Of a stretch of 64,000 nt of DNA, positions 53,571 to 64,000 are shown in pieces; within the stretch, counting starts at the first letter, position 1, and the number at the start of each line of letters is the position of its first letter. Both the position numbers and the translations under genes were made by a program. This DNA comes from Zanthoxylum bungeanum (Eukaryota; Streptophyta; Magnoliopsida; Sapindales; Rutaceae). The notes beneath the pieces were generated by a model. It did not search any database. It was not told where the DNA came from and was given only the letters and a program-made list of their open reading frames with translations. Location: assembly GCA_019454045.1 (NCBI GenBank), contig SKCR01032772.1, positions 1,594,154 through 1,658,153 of the forward strand, in the 5' to 3' direction.

Positions 53571-54515
53571 CTGCTTGTTTCTTTTTTCTAGGGTAATATA
53601 AGTATTGCCTGTCTCAACGAGACAAACAAAATTTATAGTGAATTTATAGCTCCCCCCACTAATTTAAAGTAGAATAAAAAATATTTCCCCATCACAGCTT
53701 GTATGCGACTTGGAATCCTCCATAGTTTGTTAAATAATCTGAGGAGAAACAACAAAAGCAGTGACCAAATACAAGTTGGAAAGGCAGAATCAGAATCATC
53801 GATTCCACAAACTTTGCAATGAAATGTGAACTCATATTGATATTAGCATTTAGCAGTAAACAAAAGCACCTTCAATAAATAGTATATATAAGATTGTGAA
53901 ATTTTAGATTAATCAATATAAACATTACGTGCAGTATTGATATTGATTGATTTAGTTAATTAAATATGCTTAATAAGACAAAAGGGAATACGAATTCAAG
54001 AAAATGCACCCAGCTATTTTGTTTTTATATTGAAAATCACATTTTCAATATAAAACGATACTTATAATTAAAAACTTCAACGGCAATAATCATAATTTTT
54101 GAGAGGAGATAATCATATTTTCAAATAATCAATGTTTATCACTCGTACATTAACTTAAATTAAACACCTACTTTTACTTTATAATCAATGTTTATCACTC
54201 GTACATAACTTTAAATTTAACAGCTATGTGGATTAAGAACATGGATACATCAATGGGCTCCAATTCACTGCAATAAAAAGAACAAAATTTATCAAAACTT
54301 GCAACCTCACTTTATGTAATATAGCTTGCCTCTAAATTCTAATAAACTCTTAATTCAGCACAATGGTACCGCTGACAAATATACAGCTGAGCGCTGTGGG
54401 CACAGTGCGCGCACACATGTTGAATCACCGCTACCTTATATCACGAAATCACCGCATAAATTTAAGGGAGAAAAAAAAACTAGAAGAGAAACTCAAACAA
54501 TACATACATCAGAGA
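53571..54515. other. Intergenic DNA downstream of NOP14
   Basis: No gene. Holds a 15-bp perfect inverted repeat with a 3-base loop (54023-54037 / 54041-54055) and a 26-bp direct repeat (ataatcaatgtttatcactcgtacat near 54126 and 54181). The region next to 54520 includes the NOP14 3' UTR; its poly(A) site was not identified. Confidence 0.5.
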
Positions 54516-54520
54516 CGCCT

Positions 54521-57500
54521 TCATTTCCTTCTCTTCCTCCCTCTTCCCAATTGTCCAGATTTGAAAGCATGTTCTTGTTCTTGAAGGAAAGCTTTTGCCT
54601 TCCCGAATTTCTCCGCTTTTTCTTCCACCAACTTTGCCTTCTCTTTTTCTTTTACCTGAGATAAGAAATAATTGTCTTTACGCAATTCACGAGCAGCACC
54701 TTTAGCTTCACGTTTTATAAGGTTCTTCAACTTTCTACTTTCTGCTCTTTCACGATCTGGATCATAATCTCTACCCTTAACAAAGCTGCAGAACAACAGG
54801 ATCATTAGATAATTACATCCAACCCAACTCCTAGAAGCACTATCTAACAAAAACAGTTTTTAGACATTAAGATTTAAGAGAGAGAGAGAGAGGAGAAAGG
54901 GTGAATTACTTCTCCTCAAATTTTGGATTCAACAATTTAATGGACACTGGCTTCTTCTTGTGCATTTCAAGTGGCCGTCGCACCATGTGATGTTCATCAG
55001 CTTTCTTCTTAATAACTTGAGCAGTATCTCTTAATTTTTCTTGTAATGCAGCCGGCATGTTCTCCTGTTGTGCCACTTCCAGTAACAATGTTGTTATAGG
55101 CAAGAAGATTTCAGGAAAAGAATTCAATCCATCGTAAATGTCTACAAATCCTCGAAGTGTTTCAATCACAGTCATCAGCACAGTAGCCCTGCACAGAGAA
55201 AACTTATTGTTCATCAATAAAGTAATCAACAGTAGAACATTGAAATTAATAATCCACATCTAGACCAGAGCTGATCTCATAGCAATACTCCTAGCAAGGA
55301 TCTAACTCCCAGACTTCAAAGAAGACCAATCAAGTTAAAGTCTCATTGCCATATCACTCTGAAATGAAGCAAGTTTTATGAAGATTCGGTGATAAAAAAT
55401 TTCTCTGAGCCGAACATTTATGATGTTTGTGGACAAGGCCTAAAATTTCCAATCAAAATAAGCAGTGCAAAATGTACAATTACTCACCTGAAATTATCGG
55501 AGCTGAAATAGGAAGAGTCTTCAGGCAGTTCCATTATCATGAGGAAATTCATTGGATTAATATCATTTACACAATCACGCAAGCAAAGCAGGGGCCTGAG
55601 TGCTTTTAATTCCATCAGATGATAAAACTTCAATGAAATAAACAGAAAAGAAAGTTATTTCACCATGCATTACAAAACGGTACGACATCATCAAATACAG
55701 TCTGGAACCAAATACAAAAAAAAAAAAAAATTTACACAAGATACAATGGCATCCTGGAGGAGTCATTTACCTCAGACTCCTGATACAATGTCGATTTTCT
55801 GTCTGTAGAGGCCATCAGCAAAGTTCGGAGAAATACAATAACCTCTGGAAAGAACTTCCGAGATTGTCTACTGACCTGCAATACCGTTTACAAGGTAAAC
55901 AACCAGAAAGGGCAACTCAAGAAGAAAAAGATTGCTAACAAACGAGTTCAATGAAGATTGAATTGCCTGTGAACATTATACATTATTGTAAAAAGAAAAT
56001 ATCTACAGCAATATTGAACATTTGACTACACATGCTTGGTAGAGACAAACAGAGAAAAAAGAAAGCATTCAGACAAGAACAAAAACCAAAAAGATAAATT
56101 ATTAACAGCTAATAGGCATTTGACAATGTGCCTAAAAACATTTAGCCACCTAAAATTGTTGTCGGAAGAGTATGGAAAGCTGAGAAGGAAACTATGCTCC
56201 CGTAATTCATTTAAGATCTTAGAATTTAATCTTGCTATCTAAATGAGGGGAAAGTTGGATCGTAGAATACATACGCTAAGAACCATGGAACACAAGAAAG
56301 AACCAATTGCAATATCCCGGCCTGACATGATAGGACAACGCATGAGATATTCACACATCAACAGTAAAGCTGGAGTCATTACTACATGCCGGAAGTCAGA
56401 ACATGGGAAAATCATGGACCACAGCCTCAAGAGAGACAATGTTTTCAAAGAAGGCCAACAGCCATTTTCTGCAGACAGTAAAATCATTTTGTTAGACACC
56501 TCCATAAAACCAAGTTTGGATGATATAACATAAGAACCAACAATTCTCCAATTATTACGAACCTGGGTTCTTGATATCCTCGCATAGTTGTGTTCGGGTC
56601 CGTAGGATTCGCTGACGAGCACATATTGCAGCAAAGTATGGGATTTCAACACTCATTTCCATCATTGGGTAGACTAGCAAATTCAACAACTCAAAGTTAA
56701 GGGGCTTTTTGTTTGCCGAGACAGCGAAATACTGCAGTAGTACACCGTAAAATACCTGGGGAAGGGAGGATACATTACTGTCACTTCAGAGATGGAGGCA
56801 AAGATAGAACAGATAATAGAAGATAATTTGACAGCATAACATGAGTCCTTCATCAAAGATTTATACATATGTATAAAAGAATAACTCAGAAACAGTGCTA
56901 AAGAATCTAACTTGGCTCAATAGATTCATCAGACATCAGATCAAATAGCAAGCAAAATCTCAAAACAAAACCCAGTCAAAAATGTTTTGCCTTGTGCCCC
57001 CAACAAGAAAAAACCCATAATAAGTTATTGACTAGATTGTGTTTGATCACTCAAAATGTATGGCTTGTTTTAGAGAGAAAAGTAACAATTAAAAATAAGC
57101 CAGATTGAGGCATTAGTTATTAAACTCTTTGGATCCTCATTTGTATCCTGGCTGTTTTGCTGTAACCGGTTACCTCTTATAAAGGTCATGTATTCTTGAA
57201 AATTAAAATTTAGCAAATGTATCATACCATCCACATTAACAAATCCATAATGGTTTCACTACTCCTATCATACCATCTACCTTAACAAACCCATAATGGT
57301 TCACTACTCCCTGAAATTAAGAATTGAGTTTTAAGTCTTTTGAAACAACAAACTATGAGAAACAAAGCATTATACTACATAAATTCAAGAATCACACACA
57401 GAGAAAGATAGTAGACAACAAAAAGTTGCATAAAGTTCCATACTTGCATTTTCTTTCGATTTTCTGCTGCAAGCTTAATTGCATTACTTGCCCTAATTCG

Positions 57501-60500
57501 ATTAATAACCAGAATCTTGTCAGCATTAGAACAATTCTCCACTAATGCATAAAATTCTTCCAAGCTCTTAGGAGCTTCAATCAGAAAAGGAATATCTTGT
57601 TGAGTTGAAGGTTGTGCATGATCTGCTTTTATTTTCTTCGCAACAACAGATTTGCTCTCTTTTTTCTCAACTTTGTCCTTCAAATTTTTGTATCCTTTTG
57701 GCTCCATCTCTTTCCCGCCACCAGCACTGTCATCTTCTTCATCCAACTCTCTTTCTTCCTCTTCATCCTCCTCCGGATCTGTGCCAAGATCATCATCGTC
57801 ACTTTGCTCCCAGCCGTTTAATGTTATAGCCTTTTCACTTATATCATTATCTTCATCAGACCCTTCATCGACACTATCACCATCAACTTCCGCGTCATCC
57901 AAATCCTCAGAAGAATCCTCATCTTCACTCTCAGATGTATCCTTTCTTTCAAAGAACCTCATCTACCCAGCCCCTTTTAGCCTTAGGCTCTTCATCAAGT
58001 GAGAAAGAATCACCAAGATCATCCCCAGAAATTGATCTTGGCCTCTGGGTGGAAGGTTTCTCGTCATCTTCATTGTCTTCGTCACTTGTGTCTTCAGTTG
58101 CAACCATCCTCTTCTGACGCTCCTCCTGATATTTTAAAGTCAATTCAAATTACCAAAAACTAAATTGTAATATCATCGTCAGACAAATGAAAATCCAAAT
58201 TCAAGTCATTCAAGTCATTAAGCTTAATGAAAAACTATATCATTGTAAGATGAATAAAATTTTGCGGCCATTCAAGTTATCCAAAATATCAAAAACAGGG
58301 ATGAAACGTATATTTCAAAAGACAATTTCATATCAATCTAAGATGATTAAAAATCTAAAAATTAACCTTAATTCGTCATTTATCTCAAAGAATTTTCTTA
58401 CTACAATTAAACCATAAGCTGCATAAAGAGAAGATGATATGATTATAAATTGCTAAACACGACGTTAGAAAAAAATCTCTATCTGCTCTAATTATCTAAA
58501 ACAGACAATGGAATTCAAGGGCACTCAAATCTTTCTATCGATGCATGCAGACTTGTTCTAGTGGACATTGTCACCCACCATATGGTACATACTTATATAC
58601 GTGATGCAACCTTGCAGTGCCACATGAATGGGTTTTAGGAAACAGTATCGTTCAAATTTTATTAACAGAATGTTCAAGCAATTGGATCAGTGCACTTTCA
58701 GGTTTCAACAGTCGAAAATATATCTAATATGATAATTAATGCACTTTAGGAATGATCCATGTTATTTTATTCAACCTCATTACAACTTGTGCCATACTTT
58801 CCTTATGAAAGAAGAGGCAATCAATCCTAGTGCATATGGCACCCACACATTAGCTCAACCTACAAATATGAAGTTCTTCTTCAAAAAGAACTCCAATAAC
58901 AGTAATGTTTACCAAGGATAGAGATAGACAAAATAATTGCAGCTACAAATCACATTAGCTTGCACGAATGCAACTCATTCTTGGGAGAGATGCAACTTAC
59001 CTCCAATCGCTCTAGTCGTTCTCTCTCCTCTTGAGCAATCTCCTCAGCTGTCTTTGTCCTGTCTGATGGTCGTGCGCGCATATCCAGTGCCATCTCTTTA
59101 ACAAGTTTGTCATAAGAGTCAGGTTGTTCCTGCCAACACAGAAAAGAGATATGAACAGCTAATATCATATATGGTAGATAACCACTGTGCCAGGGTAACC
59201 AAGGTATAAAAGCTTTCCTTTTTCTTTAATATCAGAACAAAAGGATAAAAATCTTAATATAATAATTTGATCTGACTTCTCTGGACTCCAGAGAAAATTT
59301 ATGCAAAAATAGAATCCAGAGCTTTAGAGAACAGGAAAAAAAACCTTTACAACAGATAAATCATAAATCACAAACCAATAGCATTAGATTGGATCACTTG
59401 AAAAGTTCTGAGCATTTAGAACCATCATAAAAGAGTACCTGCTTAGAAGTTTCCATATTTTGATCATCCCTCTTCACATGCTCAGTAGGTATGTCCTTGT
59501 TGACAAGAGCCTTCAAGGCATTCATCTTGCTAGGTTCAGTCAATGACAATAGCACCTTAGACTGAACTAGAGATGAGAAGGACTTATCCAATTCTTCCAT
59601 CAACTGTTCATTTTCTTCCTTCTCCTTAGCTTTTTGTGCCTTTAAAGCAAAAAAAAAAAAGAAAAAGAAAACAAGATTGGAAAGATAATCAAAAGATCAA
59701 GCATACATACATAGTTACAAACAAGATTGAAAAGATAATCAAAAGATAAAGCATACATACATAGTTACAAACAAGATTGAAAAGATAATCAAAAGATCAA
59801 GCATACATGCATATACTTAGTTACATACATACATATGTGTGTGTGTGTGTCAAACAAATAAAATGAATCATCACCTTGAAGTATTTGCTCTTCAAAATAA
59901 CTTCCTCCATAATTTCCTTCTTGCTTTTGTGCTTCTGTAATGGGAAATTTATATTTTTAAATCAACTTTGAGGCATAAACGTTAACCAATTAAAAAAACG
60001 AGAAGAGATCAAGTGAGAATGAATGAATCATAGATAAAGAATGGAACTCACATTTTCCACTCCTTCCATCAAATCCCCTTCATCTGAATTTGGTGTATTT
60101 TGAGAATTAAGTTGCTTCAAGACATTTGAACTATCTACATAGAGTAAGAAAAAGATGATCAATATCATCAACAAAACCTCAAATTCAAACAAATAAAAAG
60201 AGAAGCAATTGCAATAATTGAAAGCATCAGAATTTGAATATCTCAATTCTCAATTCAATAAACCCACCAAGTAAATTATGAGCACCAGAGCTGCTGATAA
60301 AAGTGAGTTGTAAGAAAATCTTATAACATCAATGAAACTTAAATTCAATATACACCAAATGAGGTGACAAAGAACAATGTTGCAACAACATAGTGTGATA
60401 CATACTCTCAGTTTCGTCATCATTGTCATCATGAAATAGCGTGTCATCCTCAAAATCATCTCTTTCCCCATGCATTTCAAACTCATCATCTTCTCCATCC

Positions 60501-60971
60501 GATAGATTATACTTGCTTTTCTTGCCCAATTTCAGCTATCAAACACAATAAACAAATAAACAAGGATAAATATTTTTCCCCTGAAAAAAAAAAGTGAAAT
60601 TTCAAGCTTTTAAGTGAATAAGCTACCTGACGCTGGCGCTGAGAGCGCATAATAGCCTTATCAAATTCTCCCAACGCATCGTTTCGCTCACCAATTCGCT
60701 TATCAACAAAGACGGAGGACTTGCCACTCTGCTCGTACTCTCTGAGCAGCGTTTTGGTCCTCTTCTGGATGGCGAGCGAACGAGAGAGGCCAATGCGTAC
60801 CTCCTCGCCCTTGCGTTTCTTGCCCAAGATGTCGAATTTGCGACGAGACCAGATGGTCTCGAACGGGTTGTCGGCTTTAGTAGATTTGTTCTTCATGGAT
60901 ACCGCTCTTGGGCCATTGCTCTTGTTCTTTTTCGACTTCATATTGCTCGGTTTGTTGTCAGATTTAGTCAT
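54521..60971 (-). CDS. NOP14: Nucleolar complex protein 14 (one apparent frameshift)
   Basis: Thirteen coding exons: 60971-60627, 60535-60406, 60134-60052, 59934-59875, 59639-59439, 59129-59001, 58125-57444, 56755-56563, 56468-56275, 55875-55771, 55627-55488, 55188-54910, 54785-54521. All introns are GT-AG and phases agree; about 934 residues, near the usual plant length. Signatures: NPFETIWSRRKFDILGKK, RIGLSRSLAIQKR, YEQSGKSSVFVDKRIGE, FDKAIMRSQRQRQ, KKSKYNLSDGE, an acidic Asp/Glu stretch in exon 7, FYHLMELKALRPLL and a basic Lys/Arg C-terminus. NOP14 acts in the nucleolus in the small-subunit processome, for 18S rRNA maturation and 40S assembly. The exon 7 frame breaks at the three-T run 57951-57953, giving a TGA after about 374 residues. 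This is either a damaged gene or a base error. Confidence 0.93.
57221..57312. repeat. 46-bp direct repeat in NOP14 intron 7
   Basis: atcataccatc...ttaacaaa.ccataatggtt.cactactcc occurs at 57221 and 57267 with a few differences. It lies within the ~690-bp intron between exons 7 and 8. Confidence 0.7.
59671..59822. repeat. 50-bp x 3 minisatellite in NOP14 intron 4
   Basis: Three units start acaagattg at 59671, 59721 and 59771 and contain aaagataatcaaaagat.aagcatacatacata. A short GT run follows near 59837-59850. Intronic, non-coding. Confidence 0.85.
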
Positions 60972-61003
60972 CTTTGTCGTTTTGGTTTGCTTTAGGAATT
61001 AGG

Positions 61004-61142
61004 GTTTCGCTCACCAATTCGCTTATCAACAAAGACGGAGGACTTGCCACTCTGCTCGTACTCTCTGAGCAGCGTTTTGGTCCTCTTCTGGATGGCGAGC
61101 GAACGAGAGAGGCCAATGCGTACCTCCTCGCCCTTAGCGTTT
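61004..61142 (-). pseudogene. Duplicated NOP14 exon 1 fragment (inner part)
   Basis: Matches the gene at about 60681-60820 (RIGLSRSLAIQKR...SSVFVDKRIGER), joined at gtttcgc microhomology directly to the 5' leader of the full-length gene only ~33 bp upstream of its ATG. The outer half of the same copy continues beyond the solo LTR at 62074. A single base is inserted near 61136. Confidence 0.85.
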
Positions 61143-62073
61143 TGTTGATAGGAATTTTTGCAACTAATATATTCGCACAGTTCGGCAAGGGCAAAGAGTA
61201 AACTTCTATTTTTGGGAGAATCAGACGGCCAGATGTATAGGTCAGTTTTCAGGCAGTACGAGAATCCAAACACCCCTTCCTCGGATCTGGCGCAGAATTC
61301 ATGGGCCAACAACATCAGAACCAAGGTCGACCACTTAGGACCGGCGGCTCGGTTTGATGTTATCTTACCTCATGGAACAAGTTGATGAGTTCGGATATTT
61401 TGGGTCAGGGCGGGAACAGTTTGGGAAGCTCAGCATACCACTTGGCCGACCTCTTGAAGACCGACGTGAGATCAGAGTAGTTGGACCTTTCCCTCTAACA
61501 TGTGTCATTATTTGGAGGATCTTTCCAGGCTAGCATCATTATTGTAGCGTATGGCAGTGGAGAAACAGGTTGATGTGACAGGCCGTTAGGCGGCAGGATT
61601 ACTTTCGGCGACGACAGTCTTGGGGCAGAGAGCCCATCAATCAGTCGGAGATCACGCGGGAAACGTAATAAAGCTAGAGGAACAGTGTTGTAATTCCGGA
61701 GTATATAAAGGAAAATTAGGTTCATTTGTAGAGCATAGCCAATTTGACGGACAAATTTTGTAAGGAGCAAAAAAGAGAGAGCTACTTGTAAACTCTAGAG
61801 AACAAAAACGGCTCGGTCTTACTCTTAAAATAGGTCGGCCGAGCTCGGTTTGAGTAAATAAAAGAGGAATATCCCATTTTGTGCCCGTGGACGTAGGTTG
61901 GACTTGCTCCGCCGAACCACGTTAAAACTCTATTGTCGATCTTTGTGTTTTTCTTGCCTTTTACTATATTTGTCTTTGGTCTCCCCAAAACCAAACAAAT
62001 TCAAGGTTGAAGGAGAATTGTCTCGGGAGGGTTATCTCGAAACTACCCCTGAGACGAAAATCACTCGTCAACA
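61143..62073 (+). mobile_element. Solo LTR, 931 bp, in the duplicated NOP14 exon
   Basis: TGTTGATAGG...CTCGTCAACA with the perfect target duplication cgttt (61138-61142 and 62074-62078). Plus-strand TATATAAA at 61702-61709. Its 3' third, reverse-complemented, aligns with the start of the Tat LTR at 4014 (tgattttcgtctcagg, tgaatttgtttggttttggggaaacc-like, aacgtggttcggcgg, cctacgtccacggg), so it is a related LTR family in the opposite orientation. No internal coding region. Confidence 0.9.
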
Positions 62074-62795
62074 CGTTTCTTGCCCAAGATGTCGAATTTG
62101 CGACGAGACCAGATGGTCTCGAACGGGTTGTCGGCTTTAGTAGATTTGTTCTTCATGGATACCTCCCTTGGGCCATTGCTTTGTTCTTCATATTGCTCGG
62201 TTTGTTGTCGGATTTAGTCATCTTTGTCGTTTTGGTTTGCTTTAGGAATTAGGGTTTTAGGGGATTTTTGGACCTGAGTCGGGTTATGTGACTTTATGAT
62301 GAAATCCACATTTACGATTTTAATCTTAATTTAGGTAATAGAGAGATTTAATTTGAAAGCACCTAAGTCAGACTTAAACCCAAAAACCCTTGCTCGAGCT
62401 TAAGGAAAAATTAATAAATAATAAATAATAATATAAATATATAATTCATTCTTCACTCAAAAAATTTCTTTTTATTTCTTAAATATATAATATAAACTTA
62501 TTTTATATATGATGTATACAATATAAATGTATGAATTATTACAGATTTTTTTGTAAGAAAATACAAATATATCGGGCCGAATAAATTCCAAGCCTAAGCC
62601 ATAGCAGGGCGGTCTGGCCAGGCTCGATAACAGTTTTGTCTGAGTTTTTTTCGCATTCGGGACTGAACACTCATTTTCGAACTGATAAATCCGGATCCGG
62701 CTCATTGCTACACTAATAAGAGATTTTTTTAAAAAAAAAAAAAATAAGAACGTAAAATGAAGAAGAAAGCTTAAAATATTATATTTTAACTTTTT
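62074..62795 (-). pseudogene. Duplicated NOP14 5' end: start codon, first codons and upstream region (copy 2)
   Basis: 62074-62221 repeats the start of NOP14 exon 1 (same ATG context, FETIWSRRKF equivalent), with a small deletion relative to the gene near 62180-62190. 62222-62795 holds the upstream leader (gtcgttttggtttgctttaggaattagggttt) and the DNA beyond it, which the full-length gene itself lacks. This may be the closest remnant of the native NOP14 promoter. Confidence 0.82.
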
Positions 62796-63470
62796 TTAGT
62801 AGATTTGTTCTTCATGGATACCGCCCTTGGGCCATTGCTCTTGTTCATTTTCGACTTCATCTTGCTCGGTTTGTTGTCGGATTTAGTCATGTTTGTCGTT
62901 TTGGTTTGCTTTGCAGGAGAACAAAGGAATTAGGGTTTTATGGGGTTTTTGTCTTCAGGTCAATGGTTTTGGACCTGATCAGTCGGGTTATGTGACTTTG
63001 TGATGAAACCCACATTTACGATTTTAACCTTAATTTTGATAATATAGAGATTTAATTTGAAAGCACCTAAGTCAGGCTTACACCCAAAACACGGGTGCGA
63101 GCTTAAGGAAAAAAATTTATAATTAATAAATAATAATATTAATATATAATTCATTCTCCACTAAAAAAATTTCTTTTTATTTATTAAATATTTAATATAA
63201 ACTTATTTTATGTATGATGTATACAATATAAATGTATGAATTATTACAATTTTTTTGTAAAAAAAATACAAAAATACAAGGCCGGATAAATTCAAAGCCT
63301 AAGCCCTAGCAGGGCGGTCCAGCCCGGCTCTATAACAGTTCTGTCTGTTTTTCAGCACTCGGGCCTGAACACTCATTTCTGGACTGATAAATCCGAGTTC
63401 GAAAAAAAAGAATTAAGAATGTAAAATGAAGAAGAAACTTAGAATATTATATTTTAACTTTATAACAATT
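62795..63470 (-). pseudogene. Duplicated NOP14 5' end (copy 3)
   Basis: Begins at the ttagtagatttgttcttcatgg point within exon 1, includes the ATG (RC of cat near 62888-62890), and continues through the same leader and upstream region, with insertion of gcaggagaacaaag relative to the gene. Joins copy 2 at a short ttag match. Confidence 0.8.
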
Positions 63471-64000
63471 GAGGTTTAAATGAGAGTGAAAAGTTACTTT
63501 GAAGAGTCATTATTATTTAAAACCAATGAATACAATTTTTTATTTGTAATTCAAATGAAAAAATATATATTTTCGTGTGACCAAAAGAAATCACATATAG
63601 ATGTGTCGTTTTGGTTTGCTTTGCAGGAGAATGAAAGAATTAGGGTTTTAGGGGGTTTTTGACTTCAGGTCGATGGTATTAGACCTGAGTCGGGTTCTAT
63701 GACTTTGTGATGAAACCCATATTTACGATTTTAACCTTAATTTTGATAATATAGAGATTTAATTTGATAGCACCTAAGTCAGGGTTACACTCAAAAACCC
63801 GAGCGCGAGCTTAAGGAAAAAAATTAATAATTAATAAAAATATTATAAATATATAATTCATTCTTCACTCCAAATTTTTTTTAAAAAAAAAAATTTAGAA
63901 TGTAGAATGAAGAAGAAGCTTAGAATATTATATTTTAACTTTTTTTAGTAGATTTGTTCTTTATGGATACCGCCCTTGGGCCATTGCTCTTGTTCTTTTC
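63471..64000 (-). pseudogene. Further NOP14 5'-end copies (4, and start of 5)
   Basis: Copy 4 keeps only the leader (from gtcgttttggtttgc at 63604) and upstream region to about 63940; its coding part is replaced by ~140 bp of unrelated AT-rich DNA. Copy 5 starts near 63942 (tttagtagatttgttctttatgg) and runs off the window. Confidence 0.75.

Noticed and set aside
57605..58002. Ser-rich plus-strand frames
   Set aside because: Reverse complement of the acidic GAA/GAT-rich stretch in NOP14 exon 7.
60992..61324. Second NOP14-like gene
   Set aside because: Only a duplicated piece of exon 1, cut by a solo LTR and without downstream exons.
61158..61385. 75-codon frame and other short frames in 61143-62073
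   Set aside because: Within a solo LTR; non-coding.

Overview
This window is plant nuclear DNA, almost certainly from a eudicot. It has AT-rich intergenic sequence, spliced genes with GT/AG introns, and a dense nest of LTR retrotransposons with smaller DNA transposons and SINEs. I assembled three host genes by hand from splice sites and reading phase, all on the minus strand. They are (1) a small secreted signalling-peptide precursor of the RGF/GLV/CLEL family at 15952-17525, (2) a gene resembling plant '18S pre-ribosomal assembly protein gar2-related' proteins at 19412-21844, and (3) NOP14, a small-subunit processome factor, at 54521-60971 (13 coding exons). NOP14 carries one apparent frameshift.

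Layout. 1-1781: right end of a retroelement-like repeat whose minus-strand TATA box is preceded by an array of ACACGTGG (G-box/ABRE-type) motifs. It abuts a decayed, internally duplicated hAT transposase (1782-4013). 4014-15111: a complete 11.1-kb Ty3/Gypsy element of the Tat type in minus orientation, with a 5-bp target duplication (gagtt), 754-bp LTRs, gag-PR-RT-RNaseH-aRNH-INT, and a separate four-exon ORF on the opposite strand between INT and the 3' LTR. 15.9-21.9 kb: the peptide gene (a SINE lies just upstream of its TATA box; a MITE with a nested SINE lies in intron 3) and the gar2-related gene. 23.8-26.0 kb: two head-to-tail Helitron-like units, a small hAT MITE and a SINE. 26279-31316: a very young Copia element (215-bp LTRs with one difference). 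32.4-34.8 kb: a 5'-truncated L1-type LINE with an RNase H domain. 38116-40672: a 2.56-kb solo LTR inserted in the gag of an older Gypsy relic. 43504-44013: a hAT MITE with a perfect 8-bp TSD. 44.7-52.2 kb: a ~1.1-kb tandem duplication whose first copy is split by a Copia (Tork-type) element, 45601-50919, that lacks the RT core but keeps the rest of its polyprotein open. 52.4-53.6 kb: an LTR-like relic. 54.5-61.0 kb: NOP14. 61.0-64.0 kb: a tandem array of NOP14 5' ends (start codon, first codons, upstream DNA); one copy holds a 931-bp solo LTR related to the Tat element's LTR. The array runs off the right edge.

Two of the three host genes point to ribosome biogenesis, but nothing shows co-regulation. 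The striking features are structural: the spliced antisense ORF of the Tat element, the promoter-plus-exon array that seems to have separated the full-length NOP14 copy from its native upstream region, the RT-less Copia with an otherwise open frame, and the duplicated locus that preserves the empty insertion site. Several reading-frame breaks fall in short homopolymers, so some may be assembly errors.
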